From the IMG/VR virus record IMGVR_UViG_3300013005_000106, positions 1 through 32,389 of that record: a stretch of DNA of 32,389 bases, one strand, 5' to 3'. The DNA comes from a virus. The position numbers and the translations under genes are program-made. This document shows, piece by piece, positions 19,933 through 27,719 of the stretch; position 1 is the first letter of the stretch; each line of letters starts with the position of its first letter. Under the pieces are notes generated by a model. The model had not been told where the DNA came from, did not search any database, and saw nothing but the letters and a program-made list of their open reading frames with translations.

Positions 19933-20295
19933 TTATACCTGTCCTAGGGTGTTTCGACTGGTGGACTCAGTAGTGTTTGGCTGCTGAGCATAATCAGTTC
20001 TTTCGTAAGTCCTGCTAGTAAGCTCAACGATATCCTCAATACTGTATTCCGTGTTCTTATACCCAAATCTAGGTGGAAACATCTCTACCTGAGGCAGGGG
20101 TGGGCGTACGTATTCTTGAATCTCTTCAGCCGTCATGTTGGCTACTTCTAAAGATTGAGTTAATAGTCTTTCTTGATTACTGGCAAATGGGCCAATATAT
20201 GCTTGAGGAGGATACGCAGCTTTACCAGCCGCTATCCAAGGTCTGTTAGTAGACCATGGTCTTTCTCCATATACTCCATCAGGTGTATTTGGCAT
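19933..20295 (-). CDS. Hypothetical 120-residue Pro-rich protein
   Basis: The ATG at 20295 is chosen because it overlaps the upstream stop as TAATG; a GTG 9 bases earlier is possible. Pro/Tyr/Trp-rich N-terminus (GERPWSTNRPWIAAG), a helix with Met-Thr-Ala-Glu-Glu-Ile-Gln-Glu-Tyr-Val and a Thr/Ser-rich tail. No family recognised; a virion-associated role cannot be excluded. Confidence 0.7.
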   Translation of the reverse strand: MPNTPDGVYGERPWSTNRPWIAAGKAAYPPQAYIGPFASNQERLLTQSLEVANMTAEEIQEYVRPPLPQVEMFPPRFGYKNTEYSIEDIVELTSRTYERTDYAQQPNTTESTSRNTLGQV

Positions 20296-20822
20296 TAATT
20301 CCACCCAGGCTTTAATCTAGAAATTTGGTCAACGCGTCGTTGGTTTACTTCATATGGAGCGTTGTGTTTTGTATTTGCTTTACCATCATTTACTAAATGA
20401 GGTGCAGGTGCTAGTTTAGATACTGGTGCGTTTCTAGGTACAAGGTCTCCGCGACGAGCGGCAGCCATTTGTCTTTTAATTCCACGGTCTCTATCTAAAC
20501 CAGAAGGATAATAATAATCTGATGGGTCAATGCGTTCTCCGCGATGCACTCCACGTTGGTAGGAACGTTGTCCTACACGTTGTTTCATTTTATCTAAGAC
20601 GCGGTCAGAAGTTCCGTTAGCAAGGCCTCTGTCGTCACGTCGTGAACGTATAGTGCCTAGGTACCCATCTGGATACTCTGCGGAAGGTTCTCGACCCACA
20701 CCCATACGTAAATAGTCGAGCTCAGAACGAGCAACAGGAACACCGCCGCCACCGTAATTAGTGTAAGTTCCATAGAGTCCCGAAGCTCCGAGACTCTGTA
20801 CATTCTGATGGGTACCTGGCAT
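20295..20822 (-). CDS. Hypothetical Arg-rich protein
   Basis: 175 residues, strongly basic with many Arg-Asp and Arg-Arg pairs (IRSRRDDRG; KRQMAAARRGD), Gly/Tyr-rich start (GLYGTYTNYGGGG). Probably largely disordered and able to bind nucleic acid. No clear Shine-Dalgarno before the ATG at 20822. No family recognised. Confidence 0.7.
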   Translation of the reverse strand: MPGTHQNVQSLGASGLYGTYTNYGGGGVPVARSELDYLRMGVGREPSAEYPDGYLGTIRSRRDDRGLANGTSDRVLDKMKQRVGQRSYQRGVHRGERIDPSDYYYPSGLDRDRGIKRQMAAARRGDLVPRNAPVSKLAPAPHLVNDGKANTKHNAPYEVNQRRVDQISRLKPGWN

Positions 20823-20848
20823 ACATACATAATACGCCTATCAGAACG

Positions 20849-21871
20849 TTAGTTAGCGGTAAACTCTTTTCCTTCGTGAACCGTCCAACCATCTAAAATG
20901 TTAATTGGCTGCAGTATAAAATGGCCATCTTCCCTAATCCAGCCAATCATAACTCCTTGTTGCCAATCTTCCCAATGCTTTACTGGACGGCCTTGCTCAC
21001 TAAGGCCACTGCCATAAGAAGGGACTGCTCCGTCCACACGGCATAAACACCCTGGACTTGCTGAAACGCTTCTGATGGGACCGTCTTGGTCATGTACAGT
21101 TTTATATTGCATCTCCTGTCTGTGTGCGTGTCCAAAAATTGTAGAAATGTGAGGATTCTTGTTTACATACGCACTGGCTGTTGAACCCCCAGAGCGAACG
21201 CTGGTTCCGTGGATAGCTCGTAGACTTTTATTTAACCAATACTCTCCTGCTGGATAGGCGCCAATATACTTGACCTTTAATTCGTCTAATCTGAGTAAAT
21301 AAGGAATAGACATGACAGGCCAAGAATCTGGCTTTGGCATAGCCCTTTTAATACCTTTAGATGCCATGGCGTTCATAGTAATAAACTTACTCATACGACA
21401 ATCATGGTTACCTTCAATTAAAACAATTTTTGCATTTGGACAAGTTGCTCTTTGTTTAGCTAACAACTGATGTCCGTAATCTATAGCTGGTTGTACTGTG
21501 TGTGCGAACATTTCTTCTTGGGCATACTTACCCATAGTCGGTAAATCTAAAAAATCTCCTAAATGAATAATTTCATCTACACCATATTTTGCTTCTAAAT
21601 ACGATAATAATTGAAAGTGAACGTCAATTGCGGCCTCGTCATGAAACGGGTCTAATGTACCGTCTTCATACTTTCTGTATCCAATTTGTGGGTCTGGTAC
21701 AAACATAACTAACTTGTATTGACCTTTGCTAGACTTTTTATCTTTATACACAGCTGGTTTTATAACTGTAGGTGAAGCCTGTTGAATAGGTGGCCAAAGC
21801 CAAGCTGTTTCAGGGACTTCAGTTTCTAAAAGTGTAGTTAATTTTTCTACTAGCTCACTGGACAAGTGCAT
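20849..21871 (-). CDS. Calcineurin-like metallophosphoesterase
   Basis: A 340-residue enzyme with the five metallophosphoesterase motifs: Asp60-Pro-Gln62 (motif I, Gln in place of the usual His), Gly-Asp106 in HLGDFLD, Gly-Asn155-His156-Asp157, His221 in HGTS and Gly-His248-Ala-His250. This two-metal fold includes Mre11/SbcD nucleases and phosphodiesterases; in phages such single-domain proteins are often annotated as nucleases or phosphoesterases. With recombination genes nearby, DNA end processing is plausible but unproven; no SbcC/Rad50 partner is visible. GAGGGAG precedes the ATG closely; the start overlaps the upstream gene by 22 bases. Confidence 0.88.
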   Translation of the reverse strand: MHLSSELVEKLTTLLETEVPETAWLWPPIQQASPTVIKPAVYKDKKSSKGQYKLVMFVPDPQIGYRKYEDGTLDPFHDEAAIDVHFQLLSYLEAKYGVDEIIHLGDFLDLPTMGKYAQEEMFAHTVQPAIDYGHQLLAKQRATCPNAKIVLIEGNHDCRMSKFITMNAMASKGIKRAMPKPDSWPVMSIPYLLRLDELKVKYIGAYPAGEYWLNKSLRAIHGTSVRSGGSTASAYVNKNPHISTIFGHAHRQEMQYKTVHDQDGPIRSVSASPGCLCRVDGAVPSYGSGLSEQGRPVKHWEDWQQGVMIGWIREDGHFILQPINILDGWTVHEGKEFTAN

Positions 21872-22092
21872 CTCCCTCTAATATGAGTTACGAAAGAAGT
21901 TCTTTTAAATGGTAAATTGCTATTTTCTTCACATATGTACCTATAAGCTACGGAAAGGTTTGCATTTGGACTTTTAATCAACGAATCAAATGCTTCTTGT
22001 AATTCTTTTGGTTGAGTAATTAACCATACCTTTACAACACAGCCATTTATAGAGCCTTCTTTAGCTATATTTAATATCTTTTCAGATAACAT
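21850..22092 (-). CDS. Possible small HTH DNA-binding protein
   Basis: 80 residues, first gene downstream of the terminator at 22180. The C-terminal half has an HTH-like pattern (Asn-Leu-Ser-Val-Ala-Tyr-Arg-Tyr, then Phe-Lys-Arg-Thr-Ser-Phe-Val-Thr-His-Ile-Arg-Gly) and ends Arg-Cys-Thr-Cys, as in small phage HTH proteins that end in a basic Cys-x-Cys. GGGAG before the ATG. Being promoter-proximal fits a regulator, but this is inference. Confidence 0.6.
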   Translation of the reverse strand: MLSEKILNIAKEGSINGCVVKVWLITQPKELQEAFDSLIKSPNANLSVAYRYICEENSNLPFKRTSFVTHIRGRCTCPVS

Positions 22093-22179
22093 AGGCCTCT
22101 CCCATTCATGCTTAACTACATGAGTGTCATTAGCCTAACACACTTTAACAATTATTGGCGTTACAAAACGAGAAAATGC

Positions 22180-22214
22180 AAATAGGACCGAGCCGTTAGG
22201 CTTCGGTCCTATTT
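22180..22214 (-). terminator. Rho-independent terminator of minus-strand operon
   Basis: AAATAGGACCGA (22180-22191) and TCGGTCCTATTT (22203-22214) pair perfectly around an 11-base loop; on the minus strand GCATTTTC follows. It separates the upstream SpoVS/recombination genes from the downstream set, so a new promoter should lie in 22093-22179. Confidence 0.85.
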
Positions 22215-22227
22215 CGCTATTAAGTTG

Positions 22228-22548
22228 TTAGTTTGCTAAAGCGTCTGATGCACCTGACGAAAAGTTAGGGGCTTGACGGTTTAGCGCAGCAGTAAATACT
22301 CTGCCGTTAGCTTGTGTCATTCCTGCAGCAGGGTCTTTGTAAGTAGGCATTGCAGTTCTAATACCATACGCACGTGCGCCAGCTGCTTTTACATTCTTAC
22401 GTGAAGGTTTTGCTTGTGCGTAGGGGTCGCCAGCTTGAGCGCCCTTCTTCTTAACAAGCTTGCCAGAAGTGCCTTCAGCAGAAGCGTTTCGTGCTCCGCG
22501 GGCAGCGCTGGTTTCCATCGTAGAAAACTTGCTCTTTGGTTCTTTCAT
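22228..22548 (-). CDS. Basic Ala/Lys-rich hypothetical protein
   Basis: 106 residues, Lys/Arg/Ala/Gly-rich and probably disordered (KLVKKKGAQAGDPYAQ; KPSRKNVKAAGARAYG). GAGG before the ATG at 22548. Histone-tail-like composition suggests nucleic-acid binding. It is the last gene before a strong terminator. No family recognised. Confidence 0.7.
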   Translation of the reverse strand: MKEPKSKFSTMETSAARGARNASAEGTSGKLVKKKGAQAGDPYAQAKPSRKNVKAAGARAYGIRTAMPTYKDPAAGMTQANGRVFTAALNRQAPNFSSGASDALAN

Positions 22549-22613
22549 TTTATACCTCTTCGGCCTAAGAGTTGGTAATACAACAATACGGCCTTACTCT
22601 TGAAAAATAAGGC

Positions 22614-22895
22614 TTAACTGACTGCATTAATTCTAAAAACGATAGCACTGATAGTGTCACCGTTACTTTCAACTGAGGCAAACCCCGGCACACAGGCTAG
22701 GTCAATACCTCTGGGAGCGGTGTAGCCTCGAGCAATAGCAATCGCTTTCACAGCTTGATTTACTGCGCCTGCGCCTACGGCTCTAATCTTACAAGTATTA
22801 TTTTCGTATATAGCATGTGCAATAGCTGAGGCCACGGATTGTGGGTTACTGCCTGCTCCTACGCGTAATACTTGCTCTTCTTGTATTTCGGACAT
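22614..22895 (-). CDS. SpoVS-family protein
   Basis: 93 residues matching SpoVS (stage V sporulation protein S, an Alba-like fold): Val-Leu-Arg-Val-Gly-Ala-Gly-Ser-Asn-Pro-Gln-Ser-Val-Ala at about 9-22, Ala-Val-Gly-Ala-Gly-Ala-Val-Asn-Gln-Ala-Val-Lys-Ala-Ile-Ala-Ile-Ala-Arg-Gly in the middle, and Asp-Leu-Ala-Cys-Val-Pro-Gly-Phe. The ATG at 22895 is chosen because family members start close to that point and AGGA lies 6 bases upstream; the frame extends to 22949 without support. SpoVS regulates sporulation in Bacillus; Alba-like folds bind nucleic acids. The role in a phage is unknown. Confidence 0.9.
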   Translation of the reverse strand: MSEIQEEQVLRVGAGSNPQSVASAIAHAIYENNTCKIRAVGAGAVNQAVKAIAIARGYTAPRGIDLACVPGFASVESNGDTISAIVFRINAVS

Positions 22896-22957
22896 GTAGT
22901 TCCTCTGTATTCGTCTAGTAGTACTCCCGTGAGAAATAATATACGGCAATTTAACTA

Positions 22958-23188
22958 CTAATTAGGGGTGTAACCTGGACTATCTACTAGGGTGGGCGCG
23001 GTGGCTAAAGACCCGCATAGGGCACACTCCATGTCTAAAAAGTACATAGAAATCTCGTAGTCTTCAAACATAGCTTTTACGTTCCACAGGGTTGACCCAC
23101 AAACACAGACATGGGTCGGGGTTCCACGCATATCCATGGCTGCCTCGTAATCAGGCTTTAAAGAGCTAATGGGAATAGGCTGGTCCAT
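22958..23188 (-). CDS. Small zinc-ribbon protein
   Basis: 76 residues with Cys-Val-Cys-Gly (about 28-31) and Cys-Ala-Leu-Cys-Gly (about 55-59) flanking an aromatic strand region; a zinc ribbon is likely. No Shine-Dalgarno is visible before the ATG at 23188, so the start is uncertain. No named family. Confidence 0.65.
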   Translation of the reverse strand: MDQPIPISSLKPDYEAAMDMRGTPTHVCVCGSTLWNVKAMFEDYEISMYFLDMECALCGSLATAPTLVDSPGYTPN

Positions 23189-23200
23189 AATGCTTAAAGC

Positions 23201-23785
23201 TTAAGGCTTTTCTCTATATTTAGGGTCCTGTATGTTGTTGTAAATATCTTTTTCATAAGAAAGGCCGTGCCTTCCAGCAGCTAAATGAGCGAGCGCGTAA
23301 GAGTCAGCAGCGTTGTCGTCAGTAAACTCTACACCCCATTTTTTATACACGTGAAGCAGTATTTGATTTTTCTGAATGCCGTTGCCCTTGCCAGTAACAT
23401 ATTTTTTAAGAACTGTCGGTGGGATTATGTAGGGATACTTGCCGTGAAAATTGTCAAGACCCATAAAACAAGTTAACTTAACTAAACCGCCAAGTTCTCC
23501 TGCCATGTTTGCCATTTGAGAGCCGTAAGCGTATCCCTCCATAGCAACTACTACTTCCTCAGCATCTTTAGATAAAGTTTTTAAAGTGTTCTCTAATGAA
23601 CTACCAATCCAGTACAGCCTATCAACGTGAGAGCCAGGAGCCTTGCTGACTGTAGTCATCCAATCACCTGTATCTATGTCCATAGCAGTAAACGCAAAAC
23701 CTGAATAAGACTGGTCAATACCTATGGCTAATTTTTTAGCCTCTTTTGTAAGCCCACCATCAAAAAATTTAATGGGTGAGGTCAT
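23201..23785 (-). CDS. RuvC-like Holliday junction resolvase
   Basis: A 194-residue RNase H-fold nuclease of the RuvC type. The acidic catalytic set is visible: Asp24 in GIDQS, Glu83 in AMEGYAYG, and Asp157/Asp161 in DDNAADSYALA, with a Lys-Gly-Asn-Gly-Ile-Gln-Lys segment (133-139) as in phage relatives. It would cut branched recombination or replication intermediates before packaging. Its start overlaps the upstream stop (ATGA). Length is typical for the family. Confidence 0.87.
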   Translation of the reverse strand: MTSPIKFFDGGLTKEAKKLAIGIDQSYSGFAFTAMDIDTGDWMTTVSKAPGSHVDRLYWIGSSLENTLKTLSKDAEEVVVAMEGYAYGSQMANMAGELGGLVKLTCFMGLDNFHGKYPYIIPPTVLKKYVTGKGNGIQKNQILLHVYKKWGVEFTDDNAADSYALAHLAAGRHGLSYEKDIYNNIQDPKYREKP

Positions 23786-24279
23786 GTTGTAAATTTCTTT
23801 GCTCGGGTCTTAAAGTTATCGTTAGAAGTTCGTCTTGTTAGCTCTCGGCTACATACTGAGCTTCCTCTATCGTAGTTGTTAGCCATAGTTTCAATAAGTT
23901 TTCTATACGCAAACTTTTGCATATGTTCTTCTTTTAACTGAACTACATCCTCATCTGAAGCAACCTGAGGACGTACAGTAGTCAATTTAGAAGTGGCGGT
24001 CGATAACGTTAGAAAAGTAGTAGCCTCTGCTAACTCTATTCGTCGTTCTAGCTCTTTCTCATCAATAATTGCACAAGAAAGTTGAGTGTTAATAAAGTCT
24101 GAATACGCAACAAATTTGGTATACAGCTCCATTAAATCTTCGTCACCTAATTCAGTTATATTGCTAGGTATAGTTGGCCTACTTAAATCAACCTCTAGGT
24201 CAACTATAAACCCTTGTTCTTTGAGTGTAGTTAAGGCGTTACTACTAACGGAATCTGCAATCAAACTACTTTTGCTCAT
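23782..24279 (-). CDS. Hypothetical protein between nuclease genes
   Basis: 165 residues from the ATG at 24279, preceded by AAGGGG at 7 bases; this start overlaps the Cas4-like gene by 14 bases and is preferred over a longer reading from 24318. Mostly helical with an acidic N-terminal half and a basic C-terminus (SRELTRRTSNDNFKTRAKK). Coupled to the RuvC-like gene by ATGA. A structural partner or loader of the nucleases is possible; no family recognised. Confidence 0.75.
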   Translation of the reverse strand: MSKSSLIADSVSSNALTTLKEQGFIVDLEVDLSRPTIPSNITELGDEDLMELYTKFVAYSDFINTQLSCAIIDEKELERRIELAEATTFLTLSTATSKLTTVRPQVASDEDVVQLKEEHMQKFAYRKLIETMANNYDRGSSVCSRELTRRTSNDNFKTRAKKFTT

Positions 24280-25120
24280 CTTTATACCCCTTACATCCTT
24301 GACACAGCATCCTACCACCGTTGTTACAATCTGGAGGAGTTTTGGTTTTTACTGCTTCTACAATCATTTTAGCGGCGTCTAGTACGTGGTTAATTCCCCA
24401 AGAATCTTTTCTTATAACAAACTCTTTTACTTCTTGGTTAACTTTTGATTCATAAATGATTACCGCTTCTTGAGGAGTAACCTCGTGGTCAGATAACTCT
24501 AATAACTTTAAATACAATTGAACTTGAGAAATGTGAGATTCAAATGGTGTTTCAATAGCTTTCCAAGCAGCAGCAAAATCAGAATCTGCTTTTACAAGCC
24601 CTGGTGAGTAGTACCTCATACTTCCAATACCAATAGACTTTACTTCCAATAGAAGTGGTTCACCAAAACCAACAAGCCATCCATCTGCGTGTCCTGTAAT
24701 CATTAACTCTTCGTTATCTAAAGGGACTTCTCTGTATTTCTTAGGGCCTTCATGGTCAGCAGCAAACCCCCAATACGTTAACCCCGTATCTTTCATTTCC
24801 CAAAGACCGTACAAAGTTCCCATGTCTTTAAACACGTCTTGCCAAACTTCGTGGATACGATGACCTTCAGCAAAAATCATATGTTGATTTAAAGTTATAG
24901 GTCTTGGTGCAGGCTCATGTCCAAGTAAATGAAAGTAAGAAGCTCTGTGACACCAAGTAGGGCTGACCATAGCGGACGGGTGCAACAAATCACTTCTTCT
25001 ACTTGCATCACGAGGTGTAGAAAGAACATGTCTTTCTACTTTTCCTAACACCCTGCTGTTTGCTTTACCTGCTTTTAAAAACTTATCCAAAGCAGTACTT
25101 TTTTCTGTTCTTAGAATCAT
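24266..25120 (-). CDS. Cas4-like PD-(D/E)XK exonuclease
   Basis: A 284-residue nuclease resembling the Cas4/RecB family. Visible: Glu-Gly-His-Arg-Ile-His-Glu (about 89-95), the core Gly-His-Ala-Asp-Gly-Trp then Leu-Leu-Leu-Glu-Val-Lys-Ser (D...ExK), and His-x2-Gln-Val-Gln-Leu-Tyr further on. Four Cys fit the Cas4 Fe-S cluster: one in WCHRA near the N-terminus and three at the C-terminus (PPDCNN, MLCQGC). Such phage enzymes process DNA ends for recombination or replication. There is no CRISPR array or other cas gene, so an adaptation role is not implied. AGGAGGAGAG precedes the ATG. Confidence 0.87.
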   Translation of the reverse strand: MILRTEKSTALDKFLKAGKANSRVLGKVERHVLSTPRDASRRSDLLHPSAMVSPTWCHRASYFHLLGHEPAPRPITLNQHMIFAEGHRIHEVWQDVFKDMGTLYGLWEMKDTGLTYWGFAADHEGPKKYREVPLDNEELMITGHADGWLVGFGEPLLLEVKSIGIGSMRYYSPGLVKADSDFAAAWKAIETPFESHISQVQLYLKLLELSDHEVTPQEAVIIYESKVNQEVKEFVIRKDSWGINHVLDAAKMIVEAVKTKTPPDCNNGGRMLCQGCKGYKDEQK

Positions 25121-25151
25121 CTCTCCTCCTAGAGGATGAACTTACCACAGA

Positions 25152-25469
25152 CTACTTCTTTGTGCTATCTGCAATAACCCATTCTTTAAGCGTCATTCCC
25201 TTTTTTTCTATTTTTCTTTTTAACGCGTTACGCTCACGATGACTAAGTCCTCCCCAGATACCATGGGGTTCGTCAACTCTATCTGCCTCAAGTAAACATT
25301 GAATTCGTACTGGGCATGGCGGTCTACCATCTTTGCCAAAACACACAGCTTTTGACCTGTCTGCTATTTCTTTATATAAATCTTTATCACGAGGGGGATA
25401 CCAAAGTTCAGTATCCATACCACGGCACTTGGCGCTATGACGCCAATCGTCTTGGGGTTCTGCAGGCAA
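25152..25469 (-). CDS. WhiB-family Fe-S transcription regulator
   Basis: A 105-residue WhiB-like protein. Four Cys (15, 43, 52, 58) and the Gly-Ile-Trp-Gly-Gly turn at about 72-76, followed by a basic stretch (RERNALKRKIEKKG) that binds DNA in the family. The spacing is C-x27-C-x8-C-x5-C, with six extra residues (a Gly-Lys-Asp-Gly-Arg loop) where most WhiB proteins have C-x2-C. WhiB proteins bind a 4Fe-4S cluster and the sigma factor and are known in actinophages (TM4, for example). Start is TTG with AAGGAG 8 bases upstream. Confidence 0.93.
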   Translation of the reverse strand: MPAEPQDDWRHSAKCRGMDTELWYPPRDKDLYKEIADRSKAVCFGKDGRPPCPVRIQCLLEADRVDEPHGIWGGLSHRERNALKRKIEKKGMTLKEWVIADSTKK

Positions 25470-25491
25470 GAAGTATGCTCCTTATATAGGG

Positions 25492-25842
25492 CTACTCCTC
25501 TTCCGTGTGTTCTCGCTCCAAGTCTATCATGTTTAGCAGCGTATCTCGAATCTGCAGGAAGTCATCCTCTAGTAGTACTACGTAGTTCTCTTTGTTTAAA
25601 CTGAAACCTAGTACAGGCGTTCTGCTGTCTAATATAGCTTCTGTAATAATCTTTTCAAGAACATCGGCTTTCATTGTGAAAGACTGTTTACCAGTCCATT
25701 TATGCTCTATTAAAAGGTCTTTAGACCTAACGTCGCCTTTACGTTGCCAAAAGGCCCCAGAGCCAGCATTTCTGCCACCTCCAACTTTTTTAGCTAATCT
25801 CTTTTCATGCTTTAGAGATTGTTTTTGACCCTCACTCTTCAT
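25492..25842 (-). CDS. PD-(D/E)XK nuclease, Hjc-like resolvase candidate
   Basis: 116 residues from ATG 25842, which overlaps the end of recA. A basic N-terminus (KSEGQKQSLKHEKRLAKKVGG) precedes a nuclease core: Gly-Gly-Arg-Asn-Ala-Gly-Ser-Gly-Ala-Phe, Gly-Asp-Val-Arg and Leu-Ile-Glu-His-Lys (Asp, then Glu-x-Lys), as in archaeal-type Holliday junction resolvases and VSR-like nucleases. Located directly after recA. It may be a second resolvase beside the RuvC-like one, or a different structure-specific nuclease. Start depends on the overlap because the Shine-Dalgarno is weak. Confidence 0.75.
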   Translation of the reverse strand: MKSEGQKQSLKHEKRLAKKVGGGRNAGSGAFWQRKGDVRSKDLLIEHKWTGKQSFTMKADVLEKIITEAILDSRTPVLGFSLNKENYVVLLEDDFLQIRDTLLNMIDLEREHTEEE

Positions 25843-26887
25843 CAAGTTCAACAGTCGGGTCAGCACCTAAAGTGCCTTTGTTTTTAACAACGTCCAAAAC
25901 TTCTCTTTCTAGCTCTTCTTTTAAATCTATTTCTTCTCTTAAAGAGGCTAACAAAGCGTCTGCACCTTGCCATTGACGACCAGCGTATCTGTAGTACGCC
26001 CCAGCTCTTTTAATGATTTTGTATAAATAACCAATAGCCACAATTTCTTTGGCAAAATCATAATTACCTTTAGGAACTGCGCCACCATCAGCAAAATAGA
26101 AATCTACAAAAGCTGATTGAGATGGTGGAGCAGACTTGTTCTTTTTTGTTTGAAATTTAATAGTCTGACCAATACGACGCTTTTCTTGACCAGTTCCCAC
26201 TTCAACCCAGTCATCTCGTTTAACTTCTACACGTGTAAAGAAAAAGTAGTTCTTAGCCTCTCCTCCAGGAGTAGTGCGAGGGTCTCCGTAAGTAACACCT
26301 ATCTTCATACGGTATTGATTAATAATTAACCCAACAAAAGGGCGCTCTTCTTTAATAAGACTGCGACTACCAGCTTTTTCCATTTTTCTAAAAAACTTAG
26401 CCATTAACGACGCAGCACGGCCAACAGTAAACTCTTCAAGTTCTTTTTCGTCTTCAGCAGCCGGAACCAAAGCCGCCAAAGAATCAATAACCACACAATC
26501 TATCTCCTTTGTTTCTACTAAATCTAAAACAGCAGTTAAAGCAACTTCCATTACGTTAGTTGTTAAAACATGAACTCTAGACAGGTCTACTCCGCACATC
26601 TCTGCGTATTCAGGAACCCATTGTTCTGCTGCTACCCACACAGCAGTAAAACTAGGGTATTTCTTTTGATTAGCGGCAATAGTTTTAAGAGCTAATGCTG
26701 TTTTTCCATTACTGGCTTCACCAACAATTTCATGCCATTGATTTGTAGGCCAACCGCCACCTAAGATTACATCTAAAGCAAGTGAACCTGAAGTAATTCG
26801 TGTACTAGGAATTACGTCAGACGCAACTACAATTGTGCCTTCTCCGTATTTTTTATTAATTAACGCCAATACTTTATTAAAACTCAT
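25832..26887 (-). CDS. recA: RecA-like recombinase
   Basis: A 351-residue RecA. Walker A Gly-Glu-Ala-Ser-Asn-Gly-Lys-Thr (56-63, a variant of GPESSGKT), catalytic Glu88 in VAAEQWV, Walker B Cys-Val-Val-Ile-Asp-Ser-Leu-Ala-Ala-Leu, and the L2 region Asn-Gln-Tyr-Arg then Thr-Thr-Pro-Gly-Gly-Glu-Ala. The C-terminus is acidic (PTVELDEE), as in bacterial RecA. It would drive strand exchange in phage recombination and, by stimulating LexA cleavage, may touch the SOS box at 955 (inference). Start overlaps the upstream stop (TAATG). Confidence 0.93.
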   Translation of the reverse strand: MSFNKVLALINKKYGEGTIVVASDVIPSTRITSGSLALDVILGGGWPTNQWHEIVGEASNGKTALALKTIAANQKKYPSFTAVWVAAEQWVPEYAEMCGVDLSRVHVLTTNVMEVALTAVLDLVETKEIDCVVIDSLAALVPAAEDEKELEEFTVGRAASLMAKFFRKMEKAGSRSLIKEERPFVGLIINQYRMKIGVTYGDPRTTPGGEAKNYFFFTRVEVKRDDWVEVGTGQEKRRIGQTIKFQTKKNKSAPPSQSAFVDFYFADGGAVPKGNYDFAKEIVAIGYLYKIIKRAGAYYRYAGRQWQGADALLASLREEIDLKEELEREVLDVVKNKGTLGADPTVELDEE

Positions 26888-27249
26888 TATTCAATCTTCC
26901 CAATGATAGTTGTTGGGTTAAAGTTATTTGATGTGTCTATTTGTTTAGTTGGTTCAGCAGCACCGTTGCTAGGCAGCCGAACACCTGGAGTTCCAGTTCC
27001 TGATTGTTGTATTGGGTAACCGCACTCATAACATCTTGCTCTTGTATCAGGGCTTGATTTTCCGTAGTTTCCACTCCCACAATGTGGACATCTTGAACTG
27101 GTCATCGCGCTTTCTGGCAGACGATTTCCAGATGGGGTATGCGTTTGTGGAGCGGGTTGTACAACAGGAGGAGTGTTTTGAGGTATATACGGTGTACTTT
27201 GAGGAGTCGTAGTATTCGTTCCTAATTTTTTTGACCACCAATCGCTCAT
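26887..27249 (-). CDS. Zinc-ribbon protein with Pro/Thr-rich linker
   Basis: 120 residues: short N-terminal anchor MSDWWSKKLG, a disordered Pro/Gln/Thr region (about 12-48), a zinc ribbon with Cys-Pro-His-Cys (about 54-57) and Cys-Tyr-Glu-Cys (about 73-76), and another disordered tail. Likely an adaptor in the replication module between polA and recA. ATGA coupled on the upstream side and TAATG on the downstream side. Confidence 0.75.
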   Translation of the reverse strand: MSDWWSKKLGTNTTTPQSTPYIPQNTPPVVQPAPQTHTPSGNRLPESAMTSSRCPHCGSGNYGKSSPDTRARCYECGYPIQQSGTGTPGVRLPSNGAAEPTKQIDTSNNFNPTTIIGKIE

Positions 27250-27719
27250 TTGTTATCCATTTCATCTATGTCTGTAAATGTACCAGATATGTCAATTAAA
27301 CCCAACTCAGCAGCTGCTGCGTAACTAGATATTAGCGCAGCAAACCCAATATTTTGATAGAACTGTGTTGTTTCAACAAGTCCAGTATCTACCTCGTCTT
27401 CTGGCATACCGTGTTTTATCATGTCAGACTTTTGAACTTCAGCAATAGCTTTTGCGTTTAACTCTGCCATAACGCTTAAAAAAGGAAGTATAGGAATAAC
27501 AAAACCCATCCTGTTAACGCTATCTTCTTCTTCTTTTTCTTTACCTTCACTACTAATTGGGTTTAAATTAAATACTTTACCCCCAAATTTATTTGGCTCT
27601 TCAATACCCATATCATATATGTACCATCTAGCTAATGTAGATAAAGGAACTGAATCTCTAGTTACTACCCAGTCAGGCTCTTTGTTTTCGGAAAACCTGT
27701 TAAAAAATGGAAACTTCAT
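27246..27719 (-). CDS. Hypothetical protein in polA-recA operon
   Basis: 157 residues, ATGA-coupled to polA. N-terminal MKFPFFNRFSENKEPDW, a central hydrophobic segment (GFVIPILPFLSVMAEL) that may be a buried helix rather than a membrane span, and Ala-rich helices near the end. Contains no catalytic motif that I recognise. Its fixed place between polymerase and recA suggests a replication accessory role. Confidence 0.75.
   Translation of the reverse strand: MKFPFFNRFSENKEPDWVVTRDSVPLSTLARWYIYDMGIEEPNKFGGKVFNLNPISSEGKEKEEEDSVNRMGFVIPILPFLSVMAELNAKAIAEVQKSDMIKHGMPEDEVDTGLVETTQFYQNIGFAALISSYAAAAELGLIDISGTFTDIDEMDNK

Noticed and set aside
24266-25120. CRISPR-Cas locus suggested by a Cas4-like gene
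   Set aside because: No direct-repeat/spacer array or other cas gene; phages carry Cas4-like exonucleases on their own.
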